33,821 nucleotides of DNA from Acidimicrobiia bacterium (GTDB lineage Bacteria; Actinomycetota; Acidimicrobiia; Spongiisociales; Spongiisociaceae). Below, piece by piece: positions 1 to 8,155 of the stretch (positions within the stretch are counted from its first letter, which is position 1; every line of letters begins with the position of its first letter). The notes below the pieces were generated by a model, which searched no databases, was not told where the DNA came from, and saw nothing but the letters and a program-made list of their open reading frames with translations. A program made the position numbers and the translations under genes. The stretch lies in contig VXMM01000016.1 of NCBI GenBank assembly GCA_009841105.1, positions 1 through 33,821 of the forward strand. Direction: 5' to 3'.

Positions 1-96
1 CGCTGCGGGCACGCCTTCGTCAGCGGGCCTTGCGAGGAACACCGCTGCCGACGCCGTACTACACCGCCATTCCACAGACAGACCACTCGCCTGCCA

Positions 97-1149
97 TCAA
101 GGGCTCGCCGGATACGAGCTGACGTAGGCCGTGATCTCATCCTGTAGGGCCACCTTGCGCCCATCGGGCAGGAAGGAGGCGTCGATCGAGTTCCTGGCCA
201 GCTGGACCAGGTCTGTGCGGGTCAATCCGAGGGCCTCGGCGATCGCTAGGTAGTTATCGCCCACGTAGCCCCCGAAGTAGGCCGGATCATCCGAGTTCAC
301 CGTGACCAGTATCCCCGCGTCCATGAAACGTTTGAGGGGGTGCAGGCCAAGGTCCGGGAATACCTGGAGCCGTTGGTTCGACAGGGGGCAGACCGTCAGG
401 GCCACCCGCTCCCGGGCGAGTCGATCCACCAGTTCCGGGTCCTCCCAGGCCCTGACCCCGTGGTCGATGCGCCGGACGCCGAGGACGTCCAAGGCCGACC
501 GGATGTATCCGGGTGGGCCTTCCTCACCGGCGTGGGCGACCGGGATGAGCCCGGCCTCGACCGCCATGCGGTAGGGCTCGGCGAACAACTCCGGCGGGTT
601 GCCCTTCTCGCCCGAGTCGAGACCCACTCCCTGGACGTGTTCTAGGTGAGGCCGGGCGGCATCCAACGTTTCGACGGCGGCCGCAGCGGGCAGGTGCCGC
701 AGGAAGCACAGGATCAGCGTGGAGGTGATGTCAGGTGCGGCGTCTTCCTGGGCGCTCACGAATCCCCGGATCACCGTCCCGATGTCAATGCCCCGATCGG
801 TATGGGTCTGCGGGTCGAAGAAGACTTCGGCGTGTCGTACCCCATCCGCCGCCGCTCGGGCCAGGTAGGCGGACATCAGGTCGGCGAAGTCGGCCTCCTT
901 CTGGAGAACCGCGGCGGCTTGGTAGTAGATGTCGAGGAAGGACTGAAGATCTGCGAACGCGTAGGCCGCCTCCACCTCCTCGATCGAGCCGTACGGCAGG
1001 GCCACCCCGTTACGTCGGGCCAGATCGAACATCATCTGCGCCTCGAGGGTGCCTTCGATATGGATGTGGAGCTCCGACTTCGGTAGCCCCCGGACGAACC
1101 TGTCCAGGTCCGTAGGCACCTCCCGCCGGATGCCTTCCTTGTCTGTCAT
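97..1149 (-). CDS. Adenine deaminase (Aah1/Ade type 2)
   Basis: Predicted zinc hydrolase converting adenine to hypoxanthine and ammonia in the cytosol (purine salvage). Visible motifs: HIHIEG at residues 28-33 (first two metal ligands), HAGEEGPP in the middle, RIDHGVR, CPLSNQRL and NSDDPAYF (late metal-binding Asp). True adenosine deaminases usually read CPTSN at the CPLSN position. The CPLSN form, together with SFLDIYY, CFLRHL and FGGYV, follows the fungal Aah1/bacterial adenine deaminase branch, so adenine is preferred over adenosine as substrate. At 350 aa it is full length for the family. Start is the ATG at 1149; no strong ribosome binding site is visible. It lies 67 bp downstream of a purine permease on the same strand, with a strong hairpin between them. 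Adenosine deaminase is the main alternative. Family is secure; substrate is inferred. Confidence 0.88.
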   Translation of the reverse strand: MTDKEGIRREVPTDLDRFVRGLPKSELHIHIEGTLEAQMMFDLARRNGVALPYGSIEEVEAAYAFADLQSFLDIYYQAAAVLQKEADFADLMSAYLARAAADGVRHAEVFFDPQTHTDRGIDIGTVIRGFVSAQEDAAPDITSTLILCFLRHLPAAAAVETLDAARPHLEHVQGVGLDSGEKGNPPELFAEPYRMAVEAGLIPVAHAGEEGPPGYIRSALDVLGVRRIDHGVRAWEDPELVDRLARERVALTVCPLSNQRLQVFPDLGLHPLKRFMDAGILVTVNSDDPAYFGGYVGDNYLAIAEALGLTRTDLVQLARNSIDASFLPDGRKVALQDEITAYVSSYPASP

Positions 1150-1168
1150 GACCCGACCCCCGGGAACG

Positions 1169-1198
1169 GGGAGAGGGCGCCGGATAGCGCCCTCTCCC
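1169..1198 (-). terminator. 12-bp perfect inverted repeat, terminator or attenuator
   Basis: Arms 1169-1180 and 1187-1198 are perfectly complementary (12 bp, GC-rich) with a 6-nt loop. The hairpin sits 18 nt past the stop of the purine permease and about 20 nt before the adenine deaminase start. No T-run follows on the minus strand, so it may be a T-less actinobacterial terminator, an mRNA-stabilising stem or an attenuator between two cotranscribed genes. Confidence 0.6.
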
Positions 1199-1216
1199 GA
1201 GTCATAGGTTGATGGA

Positions 1217-2542
1217 TCAGAGGTAGGCGCCGAGCCAGTCCTGGAGGAAGTAGATCAGGCACGCGGCCGAGACGATCCACATCAGGACATGGACCTGGGC
1301 GGCCTTGCCCTTCACGATCTTGATCAGGGTGTGCGTCAAGAACCCTGCCGCGATTCCCACCGTGATCGAATAGGTCAGCGGCATCAGGATGACGGCCAGC
1401 AACGCCGGCAGTCCTTCTTCAAGATCGGTGAAGTCGATCTTCTTCAACAAGCCCACCATCAGGAACCCGATCAGGATCAGAACCGGAGCCGTGGCCTGGC
1501 TGGGTACCAGCAATGCCAGGGGCGACAGGATGATGGCGATCAGGAACAGCACGCCGGTAACCACCGACGTCAGGCCGGTCCTTCCCCCCTCGGCTACGCC
1601 TGCCGAACTCTCGATGTAGCTGGTGTTGGAGCTCACCCCGCACAGTCCACCGAGGGCTGCGCCCAGTGAGTCCACCAGGAGCAGCTCGCGGAGCTTGGGA
1701 ATCCGACCTTCCTTGTCCGTCAGCCCGGCTTGCTCGGAGACGGCGGTGGCCGTCCCCATCGTGTCGAAGAAGTCGGTCAGCATGAAGGTAAAGATCGTGA
1801 GAATGGCCGCTAGTGCGCCCATTTCAGCGAACACGTTCCCCATGTCGACGGCGCCGATGGTCGAGAAGCTGACGCTGGCCGAAAGGCTGTCGGGCAGGTC
1901 GATCACGTCCAGGATCAACGCCACGATGGTGGTGAGGATGATCGTGATGATCATCGCTCCCTTCACCTTACGGGCCATCAGCACTAAGGCGATCAGTACC
2001 CCGACCAAAGTGGTGCCGGCGGCGTAGGAGTTCGGGAACACGAACTCCACGATGGCGCCGCCCTGCCGTACCAGGCCCCCGTTGACCAGGCCGATGAAGA
2101 GGATGAACAGGCCGATGCCCACACCGATGGAGTACTTCAGGCTATCGGGGATGGCGGCCATCACCGCCTCCCGCAGGCCAAGCACGACCAGGATGGTGAC
2201 GAGGATGCCCTCCCACAGGATGACGCCCATGGCGCCTTCCGCAGTCAGCCCGTCGGTCAGCACCAGGCCGAACGCAACGGCCGCGTTGATTCCCAGCCCT
2301 GCCGCCAGCGCGATCGGATGGTTGGCGACCACACCCATGGCGATGGATAGAATCCCCGCCACTAGGGCCGTTCCGGCCGCTACCGCAACCGGATCGAGGC
2401 CGGTGGCGCTGAGAATGTCGGCGTTGACGAACAGGATGTAGGCCATGACCAGGAATGTGGTGACTCCCGCTCGGACCTCGGTGCCTACGGACGATCCGCG
2501 TTCAGAGACCTTGAAGTAACTGTCAAGTCCCGTTTGGGCCAT
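1217..2542 (-). CDS. NCS2/AzgA-family purine permease
   Basis: Inner-membrane proton symporter for purine bases (hypoxanthine, guanine or adenine). The 441-aa protein is almost entirely hydrophobic with about 12-14 membrane segments. The N-terminal block (YFKVSERGSS, TTFLVMAYILFVNADIL) is the AzgA/PbuG hallmark, followed by an HPIALAAGLGINA segment and a conserved FFDTMGTATAV motif in the middle. The later SSNTSYIESSAGVAEGGRTG block is also diagnostic of this branch. Start is ATG at 2542, preceded by a strong GGGAGGAG site 2-3 nt upstream. It is followed by the adenine deaminase gene, so imported adenine could be deaminated directly to hypoxanthine. The exact base transported cannot be read from sequence. 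Confidence 0.92.
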   Translation of the reverse strand: MAQTGLDSYFKVSERGSSVGTEVRAGVTTFLVMAYILFVNADILSATGLDPVAVAAGTALVAGILSIAMGVVANHPIALAAGLGINAAVAFGLVLTDGLTAEGAMGVILWEGILVTILVVLGLREAVMAAIPDSLKYSIGVGIGLFILFIGLVNGGLVRQGGAIVEFVFPNSYAAGTTLVGVLIALVLMARKVKGAMIITIILTTIVALILDVIDLPDSLSASVSFSTIGAVDMGNVFAEMGALAAILTIFTFMLTDFFDTMGTATAVSEQAGLTDKEGRIPKLRELLLVDSLGAALGGLCGVSSNTSYIESSAGVAEGGRTGLTSVVTGVLFLIAIILSPLALLVPSQATAPVLILIGFLMVGLLKKIDFTDLEEGLPALLAVILMPLTYSITVGIAAGFLTHTLIKIVKGKAAQVHVLMWIVSAACLIYFLQDWLGAYL

Positions 2543-2751
2543 TTCTCCTCCCTTCAGGGTCAGGTTGATCCTCCACCCGACCTCGCATCCAGGTTAGTGC
2601 AAGCACCCGCAGCGCGCCGGGAAAATCTGGCGATAGGGGCTGGACGCGACGCCGCCTTCCCGTCGCCCGGTGCGGAGGCGCGGGAGTATCCGGAGAGAAG
2701 AGGGCCGGAAGGAGGGCTCCGGCTATGGGGCCCTGCAAAGTTCGATTCCGG

Positions 2752-3939
2752 CTACAGGGCGTCGCCCGTTTCCTGATCGAAGAAGTGCAGCTTGGTGGTG
2801 TCGACGACCAGCTCTGCGGATTGTCCCACTCGGGGAGCGTGGTCGGGGTTGACCCGGGCGGTGAACTTGGTCTCGTCGCCCAAAGCACCGGCATCCGTGC
2901 CCTCTTCGGCCAGAAGGGCCTCGATATCGGCGGTGACCACCGGCCGGACGGGCACGGAGAAGTGGACGTAGGCCTCGGAGCCAAGTTGTTCCACGAGGGA
3001 AGCGGTAACGGTCATGGCGCTCCCGCCGCTACCGGCGGCCGACCTGATCTCGAAGGCTTCCGGTCGTACCCCCACCACGATCTCGCGTCCGGACCGCTGC
3101 GCCAATCCGTCGGGAAGGGCGCCGGAGTCCACGGCCAGGCTGTGGCCGCCGAAGTCGAGCCTGGTGGTGGTCCCATCGGCGCCCACCGTCGCGTAGACGA
3201 AGTTCATGGCGGGCGAGCCGATGAAGCCAGCAACGAACAGGTTGCGCGGATGGTCATAGAGCTCCCGCGGGGACGCTATCTGCTGGAGGTTGGACTCGGT
3301 GTCCGAGATCGCCTTCAGGACAGCGACCCGGTCTCCCATGGTCATGGCCTCCACCTGGTCGTGGGTCACGTAGAGGGTGGTGGTACCGAGCCTGGAATGC
3401 AGGAGGCCCAGCTCCGAGCGCATCTGGACCCTCAGCTTGGCGTCCAGGTTGGAGAGGGGCTCGTCCATCAGGAAGGCGGCCGGTTCCCGTACGATGGCCC
3501 GGCCCATGGCCACCCGCTGCCGCTGGCCGCCGGACAGGGCCTTGGGCTTGCGGTCCAGGTAATCGGTGATCTCGAGGATGCGGGCGGCCTCGCCGACCCG
3601 TTCCTCGATCTCCTTCTTGGGGGTCTTTCTCAGCTTCAGGCCGAAGGCCATGTTGTCCCGCACCGTCATGTGCGGGTAGAGGGCGTAGTTCTGGAAGACC
3701 ATGGCTATGTCCCGGTCCTTGGGAGCCACGTCGTTGACCACCCTGTCGCCGATCAGGATCTTGCCCTCGGTTATGTCCTCGAGGCCGGCCACCATCCTCA
3801 ACAGGGTGGACTTGCCGCATCCGGATGGTCCCACGAGCACCACGAACTCGCCGTCGGCGATGTCGATGGACACGTCCGCAATTGCCCGCGTCTCGCCGCC
3901 ATAGATCTTGCCGACCGCATCGAATGTGATTCCCGCCAT
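2752..3939 (-). CDS. ABC transporter ATPase, UgpC/MsmK type
   Basis: Cytosolic ATP-hydrolysing subunit of a CUT1-type carbohydrate importer, 395 aa. From the chosen ATG: Walker [10 protein letters not shown] at 37-45, Q-loop Gln83, signature LSGGQ at 135-139, Walker B FLMDE at 156-160 and H-loop His193. Residues from about 240 on form the TOBE/MOP-like regulatory domain typical of MalK/UgpC/MsmK. An open frame extends upstream to 4038, but MAGITF at 3939 is the canonical family N-terminus and has GAGGA and GGAG just upstream. No permease or binding protein lies next to it. In Actinobacteria one MsiK/MsmK-like ATPase can serve several sugar importers, so a shared energiser is a reasonable inference. 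Confidence 0.9.
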   Translation of the reverse strand: MAGITFDAVGKIYGGETRAIADVSIDIADGEFVVLVGPSGCGKSTLLRMVAGLEDITEGKILIGDRVVNDVAPKDRDIAMVFQNYALYPHMTVRDNMAFGLKLRKTPKKEIEERVGEAARILEITDYLDRKPKALSGGQRQRVAMGRAIVREPAAFLMDEPLSNLDAKLRVQMRSELGLLHSRLGTTTLYVTHDQVEAMTMGDRVAVLKAISDTESNLQQIASPRELYDHPRNLFVAGFIGSPAMNFVYATVGADGTTTRLDFGGHSLAVDSGALPDGLAQRSGREIVVGVRPEAFEIRSAAGSGGSAMTVTASLVEQLGSEAYVHFSVPVRPVVTADIEALLAEEGTDAGALGDETKFTARVNPDHAPRVGQSAELVVDTTKLHFFDQETGDAL

Positions 3940-4027
3940 CTCCAGTCCTCTCGTGAGCGCCTTCGACCATACCACCCACCCGGTCAGCAAGGTGCGGGAA
4001 CAGGACTCGGAATCCGGAGTCACCCCT

Positions 4028-4048
4028 GAAGTGGCCACTGACCACTTC
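4028..4048 (-). terminator. Terminator-like hairpin after the reductase gene
   Basis: GAAGTGG at 4028-4034 pairs with CCACTTC at 4042-4048 across a 7-nt loop. The hairpin begins 2 nt past the stop of the flavoprotein gene on the minus strand. No T-run follows. It separates the mod/reductase unit from the UgpC-type ATPase. Confidence 0.45.
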
Positions 4049-4050
4049 GG

Positions 4051-5268
4051 TCAGGGCCGCGCTCGCGTTCTCCTGAGCAACGGCTCGGCTAGGGCCAGGA
4101 TCCGGTCGGTGGCGCCCAGGACCCTTCCCGCGGTGCCCGGGGTCTCCGAATCCACGAGGTTGCCCATGACCCGCAACGTGATGCGGGCGATGGCCTGGGT
4201 GCCGACCGCCACTCGCAATCCGGCATTGAGGATGGCGGGATGGCCGATCAGCAGGGAGAACCGCCGGCCGGTGCGCAGGAAGGCGTCGAAGCGTTCGCCC
4301 ACCACCCGGTCGTATCGCTCGGGCGCCGAGACCGGGTCCTCTACGAACAGGTCGGCGGCGAGGATGCCTGACTCCAGCCCGTAGTCGATGCCCTCGCCGT
4401 TCATCGGGTTGACGAGTCCGGCCGCGTCACCCACCGCCACCCAGCCCGGACCGTGCCTGCGGACGGAGCTCATGGGAAGTCGCCAGGCCCGAGGGCGCTC
4501 CAGGTAGGGCCCGAGCGCCCAGGAGTCCCGCACGCCGGCGTGGTAGGAGTCGAGTAGGGAGTTCAGGTTCAGGCGGCTGAAGTGCTTCATCGTGGACAGC
4601 GACCCGGCGCCGATGTTGACCGTCCCGTCTCCGGCCGGGAAGATCCAGCCGTATCCCGGCACAGCGTTGCCGTCGGGGTCGCGCATGGTCAGGCAGGCTT
4701 CGATGTAGCGCTCGGCGTGACGCGGGGAGGCCGCATAGCTGCGGATCGCCACGCCGTAGGGCTCGCCGGCCACCCGGGTGGCGCCCAGCAGCCGGGCGGC
4801 GGCGCCGGGCGCCCCGGTGGCGGCCACCACCATTCCTGCCCCCCAGAAGTGTCCGCCGGCTTCGACCCCCACCGCTCTGTCACCTTCGAGGACGGGTAGG
4901 GCTTCGGTATCCCAGATCACGCGGGCGCCCGCTTCGGTGGCGGCGTCCACCAGGGCGGCGTCCAGTTTGCGGCGGGGTAGAACCGCTCCATGAGCCGGGA
5001 AGCGGCTGGTCCGGGGCCAGCGCAGCATCCGCTCGGTGTTCCCGGCGATCATCCGCAGCCCTTCGATGAGGTGGCAGGCGCCGAGGTCGATGCCCAACTC
5101 TTCGAGTGCGCCCACGGCTCGGGGGGTGAGCCCATCGCCGCACACCTTGTCGCGGCCGTACGGAGCGCGGTCGAAGACCACCGTCCTGACGCCCTGGCGG
5201 GCGGCCCGGATGGCGGTGGCCGCGCCTGCGGGTCCGGCGCCGATGACCACGAGATCCACCGTATTCAT
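4051..5268 (-). CDS. Geranylgeranyl reductase family FAD oxidoreductase
   Basis: FAD-dependent reductase of the FixC/geranylgeranyl reductase family, which saturates double bonds in isoprenoid chains such as menaquinone side chains (MenJ in mycobacteria) or lipid precursors. The dinucleotide-binding GAGPAG motif is at residues 10-15 of the chosen start, an RAPYGRDKVCGDGLTPRA block follows, and the second FAD motif GDAAGLVNPMNGEGIDYGL is in the C-terminal half. The open frame reaches 5307, but MNTVDLVVIGAGPAG at 5268 is the usual N-terminus. A CATCCT hexamer 8 nt upstream fits a leaderless start. The resulting length is 405 aa. It lies 106 bp downstream of modC on the same strand; a functional link to molybdate uptake is not evident. 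Confidence 0.85.
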   Translation of the reverse strand: MNTVDLVVIGAGPAGAATAIRAARQGVRTVVFDRAPYGRDKVCGDGLTPRAVGALEELGIDLGACHLIEGLRMIAGNTERMLRWPRTSRFPAHGAVLPRRKLDAALVDAATEAGARVIWDTEALPVLEGDRAVGVEAGGHFWGAGMVVAATGAPGAAARLLGATRVAGEPYGVAIRSYAASPRHAERYIEACLTMRDPDGNAVPGYGWIFPAGDGTVNIGAGSLSTMKHFSRLNLNSLLDSYHAGVRDSWALGPYLERPRAWRLPMSSVRRHGPGWVAVGDAAGLVNPMNGEGIDYGLESGILAADLFVEDPVSAPERYDRVVGERFDAFLRTGRRFSLLIGHPAILNAGLRVAVGTQAIARITLRVMGNLVDSETPGTAGRVLGATDRILALAEPLLRRTRARP

Positions 5269-5276
5269 GTCGGTTG

Positions 5277-5282
5277 AGGATG
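5277..5282 (-). promoter_or_regulatory. Candidate -10 (CATCCT) for reductase gene
   Basis: CATCCT read on the minus strand lies 8 nt before the ATG at 5268, the spacing expected if transcription starts at or next to the start codon. There is no ribosome binding site at this start. Confidence 0.3.
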
Positions 5283-5374
5283 CTAGGAGGTGCCGCAGGA
5301 TGTCCATCCGGCCCGGTCGCCGGTAGCGAACCGCCAGGTCGAGCCCGTGGGCAACGCGGGGGTTCGTCAGATGG

Positions 5375-6430
5375 TCAGCCGGCGTCTACCTGTATCTCGG
5401 TCGCCTTGACGGACAACCACACCTCCGACCCGGGCGCCAGGTTCAGGCCCGTCTGGGCGTCAGGGGTGATCTCGGCCGTGACCGGCAGGGGAGGACCGGT
5501 CTGGACGCGGACGCGGTCCGCGTGGTGGTCGATCCGCTCGATCCTGGTCGGCCAGGAGTTGCGCGGGCTTCCCCCCGGCCGATCGAGGTGGATGGAGATG
5601 GCACGCGGATGGATGGTGGCGATGATCCGGCCCGATGCCGCTTCGGGAACCACCAGCTGGTGGTTCCCGATGGTCAGGACCTTTCCCGAGGCGGCTCCGA
5701 CCAACAGGTTGACCCCTGCCAGGTCGGCCGCGTAGGGGCTGGCGGGACGCAGCCGGATCTGATCGGCGCTGCCCTCCTGGGCAACCGAGCCGTTCTCGAG
5801 TACCACCAGCCGGTCGGCCAGCAGGAAGGCCTCGGTGGGGTCGTGGGTGATGAGCAGGCTCGGTCCCGGGAAGCCGGCCAGATGGTCCTGGAGCAGCCGC
5901 CGCAGCCCGGCCCTTGAACTGACGTCGAGCGCGGAGAACGGCTCGTCCAGCAGCAGCATGGAGGGCTCGGTTATCAACGCGCGGGCCAGGGCCACGCGCT
6001 GCCGCTGGCCTCCCGACAGGCGACCGGGACGCCGGTCGGACAGCGCGCCCAGGCCAACCGCCTCCAGCCATCCGGCCGCGCGCCGGCGGGCCTCGCGGCG
6101 GGGTACCCGGCGGGAGCGGAGCCCGAAGGCCACGTTCTCCAGCGCGCTCAGGTGGGGGAACAGCACTCCGTCCTGGAACATGACGCCGATCCGGCGCTCC
6201 GCCGGTCCCACGAGGGTGCCGGTGGCCGCATCCTCGAGGACACGACCACCGAGCCGTACGTAACCCCCGTCGAGCGGTAGAAGGCCGGCCAGCGCCCCTA
6301 CCACGGTGGTCTTGCCCGCTCCGTTCGGGCCCAGCAAGGCGACCGTCTGCCCGGGATCGATGCCCAGAGCCACGTCCAGATGGAAGCCCTCTCGCCGCAT
6401 CACCAGGCGCGAGTCGAGACCGGTTCTCAT
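5375..6430 (-). CDS. modC: Molybdate ABC transporter ATPase ModC
   Basis: ATP-hydrolysing subunit of a molybdate (or tungstate) importer, cytosolic face. Walker A GPNGAGKTT is at residues 34-42 from the ATG at 6430, the signature [15 protein letters not shown] and Walker B LLLDEPFSALD follow, then an H-loop LLITHD. The C-terminal ~130 residues match a mop/TOBE oxyanion-binding domain. An upstream GTG at 6442 is in frame, but the ATG at 6430 gives a 4-bp ATGA overlap with modB, the arrangement seen elsewhere in this window. Length is 351 aa, typical for ModC. The order modA-modB-modC supports the assignment, although other oxyanion ATPases are similar in sequence alone. Confidence 0.88.
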   Translation of the reverse strand: MRTGLDSRLVMRREGFHLDVALGIDPGQTVALLGPNGAGKTTVVGALAGLLPLDGGYVRLGGRVLEDAATGTLVGPAERRIGVMFQDGVLFPHLSALENVAFGLRSRRVPRREARRRAAGWLEAVGLGALSDRRPGRLSGGQRQRVALARALITEPSMLLLDEPFSALDVSSRAGLRRLLQDHLAGFPGPSLLITHDPTEAFLLADRLVVLENGSVAQEGSADQIRLRPASPYAADLAGVNLLVGAASGKVLTIGNHQLVVPEAASGRIIATIHPRAISIHLDRPGGSPRNSWPTRIERIDHHADRVRVQTGPPLPVTAEITPDAQTGLNLAPGSEVWLSVKATEIQVDAG

Positions 6431-7278
6431 CTGCTGCGCCACCAGTGGTCCCTGAGAGCGACGAGTACGGCCAGCGAGACGATCACCATCACCAGGCTGA
6501 GCGCCAGGGCCGCGTCCCGGTCGCTCTCGAGGGCGACGAACACCGCCAGAGGCAGCGTCTGCGTGCGTCCCTGGAGGTTACCGGCGAAGGTCAGGGTCGC
6601 CCCGAACTCACCGAGCGCGCGAGCCCAGGTCAGGGCGATACCGGCCACGACCGAAGGGGCGATCATGGGGATCGTCACCCGGCGGAGCACGGTCCACCGT
6701 CCGGCGCCGAGGGTCTCCGCCGCCCGCTCGAAGCGCTGATCCAGGCTCCGGAGCCCGCCTTCAACGGTGAGCACCATCAGGGGCATCGCCACGAAGACCC
6801 CCGCCAGGATCACCCCGCCGGTCGAGAACGGCAGGACGAGCCCGGTGGCTTCGTACAGGGGGGATCCCACCAGGCCGCGCCTTCCGAGGGCGAACAGCAG
6901 GGCCGCCCCTCCCACCACGGGCGGCAGGACCATCGGAAGGAGCACGAGTCCTCTGAGGAGCGAGCGTCCCGGAAAGTCGTAGCGGCACAGCGTCCAGGCC
7001 ACCGGCACGCCGAGCAGCAAGGAGATGACCGCCGCGCTGACCGAGGAGATCGCCGATAGCCGGAGGGCCTCCAGCGCCAGATCGGAGCCGAGCAGGGTCG
7101 CCAGCCGACTCCATGGAGCGCGGCCCAGGAGCCCCAGCACCGGCAGGGCGAACAGAGCCAGCCCGATGGTGGCCGGGATGGCGATGAACGCGGGCGGCCG
7201 GCGCGGCCGTTGAACCGTCCTGGACCGGCCCTCCCTCCGGCGGGGGGCCTTCCGGATGCTGTGCTCGTCTTCAGTCAT
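6427..7278 (-). CDS. modB: Molybdate ABC transporter permease ModB
   Basis: Membrane subunit of the molybdate importer. The 283-aa protein begins with about 30 mostly basic, Arg-rich residues, longer than usual for ModB, then about six hydrophobic helices. The ATPase-contact EAA-like loop (AAETLGAGRWTVLRRVTIPM) is clear in the C-terminal half, followed by ARALGEFGATLTFAGN, which is highly characteristic of ModB/CysT-type permeases. Start is ATG at 7278; a TTG codon directly before it is less likely. It sits 48 bp after modA and overlaps modC by 4 bp. Confidence 0.92.
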   Translation of the reverse strand: MTEDEHSIRKAPRRREGRSRTVQRPRRPPAFIAIPATIGLALFALPVLGLLGRAPWSRLATLLGSDLALEALRLSAISSVSAAVISLLLGVPVAWTLCRYDFPGRSLLRGLVLLPMVLPPVVGGAALLFALGRRGLVGSPLYEATGLVLPFSTGGVILAGVFVAMPLMVLTVEGGLRSLDQRFERAAETLGAGRWTVLRRVTIPMIAPSVVAGIALTWARALGEFGATLTFAGNLQGRTQTLPLAVFVALESDRDAALALSLVMVIVSLAVLVALRDHWWRSR

Positions 7279-7326
7279 CAACCCTGATTATGCACGTTCC
7301 TCGGGTCCGGTGGTTGCTCGGCGCCG

Positions 7327-8079
7327 TCAGGGGAGGCGGAACCCGTGCCGGTTCAGGAGCATCCGTCCCTCCTCCGACAGTACGAAGGCGACGAACGCAG
7401 CCGCGGCTTCCGCGTGGGACGTGGCGGACATTATCGCGATCGGGTAATCCGTCGTGACGTTGTGCTCCTCCGGGATCGCGATTGCGACCGCACCGTTCCC
7501 TTCCCGGACATCGGTCGCATAGACAATGCCGGTGTCGAGCTCTCCCTGCTCGACCTTGGTGAGCAGGGCGCGCACGTTGGGTTCCTCGGTGTCGGGCCGG
7601 GCCGTGACCCCAGCTCTCTGCAGGACCTGGCGGGTGAACTGACCGCAGGGAACCGTCTCTGCGCACAATCCCACCAGCAGTTCCGGCCGGGCCAGATCGT
7701 CCAGGCCGGTCACACCTCCCGGGTTCCCGGCGGGAACCGCGATGGCCATGGTGTTGTGGGCGAAGACCCGTGCCTTGCCGCTGACGAGGCCGGCGGCGCG
7801 GATCTCTTCCATGATGGCGACGTTTGCGGGAGCGAACGCGTCCACCGGCGCCTTCGCCAGGATCTGCTCTCTCAGGAGTGAGCTACCTCCCAGGTTCAGG
7901 ACCACGTCGATGCCGGGGTGGGCATCCTCGAAGGCCGTCTCGATGTCGCGGAAGGCGTCGGTGAGTGAAGCGGCCGCCGCCACCAGCAACTCGACCCGGT
8001 CCGTGTCCCGGGCACCGGCTCCCGCGCAGGAGGCGACGAGCAGGATGGCCAAGGATCCGGCGATGAGCCGTCGGGTCAT
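7327..8079 (-). CDS. modA: Molybdate-binding lipoprotein ModA
   Basis: Substrate-binding lipoprotein that captures molybdate outside the membrane and delivers it to ModBC. From the ATG at 8079 the signal peptide has Arg3-Arg4, a hydrophobic core and a VASC lipobox with Cys18, giving 250 aa. Family features follow: LLVAAAASLTDAFRDIE at the mature N-terminus, NLGGSSLLREQI, a VDAFAPANVAIMEE block and GIVYATDVREG. GGAAGG lies about 10 nt upstream of the start. The open frame extends to 8382 but the extra part has no family resemblance and overlaps the divergent plus-strand gene. First gene of the mod unit. Confidence 0.93.
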   Translation of the reverse strand: MTRRLIAGSLAILLVASCAGAGARDTDRVELLVAAAASLTDAFRDIETAFEDAHPGIDVVLNLGGSSLLREQILAKAPVDAFAPANVAIMEEIRAAGLVSGKARVFAHNTMAIAVPAGNPGGVTGLDDLARPELLVGLCAETVPCGQFTRQVLQRAGVTARPDTEEPNVRALLTKVEQGELDTGIVYATDVREGNGAVAIAIPEEHNVTTDYPIAIMSATSHAEAAAAFVAFVLSEEGRMLLNRHGFRLP

Positions 8080-8142
8080 CGGGTTGAAGCCTTCCGGGTG
8101 GGGGTGGGCCGGTCGAGCCGGTTTTGCGGGATCGGGGCAGGG

Positions 8143-8148
8143 TAACGT
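8143..8148 (+). promoter_or_regulatory. Candidate -10 (TAACGT) for MTHFSD-like gene
   Basis: TAACGT fits the actinobacterial TAnnnT -10 and ends 7 nt before the ATG at 8156, implying a leaderless transcript. No Shine-Dalgarno sequence is present. Confidence 0.45.
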
Positions 8149-8155
8149 GACCGGC

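Noticed and set aside
1-122. Plus-strand open frame running in from the left edge and ending at 120-122
   Set aside because: About 40 codons with no recognisable family sequence; it overlaps the adenine deaminase 3' end. Could be the end of an upstream gene but cannot be supported.
2725-4029. Plus-strand open frame of 434 codons opposite the ABC ATPase
   Set aside because: Antisense shadow of a clear ABC ATPase in GC-rich DNA; the translation is Gly/His/Asp-rich with no domain.
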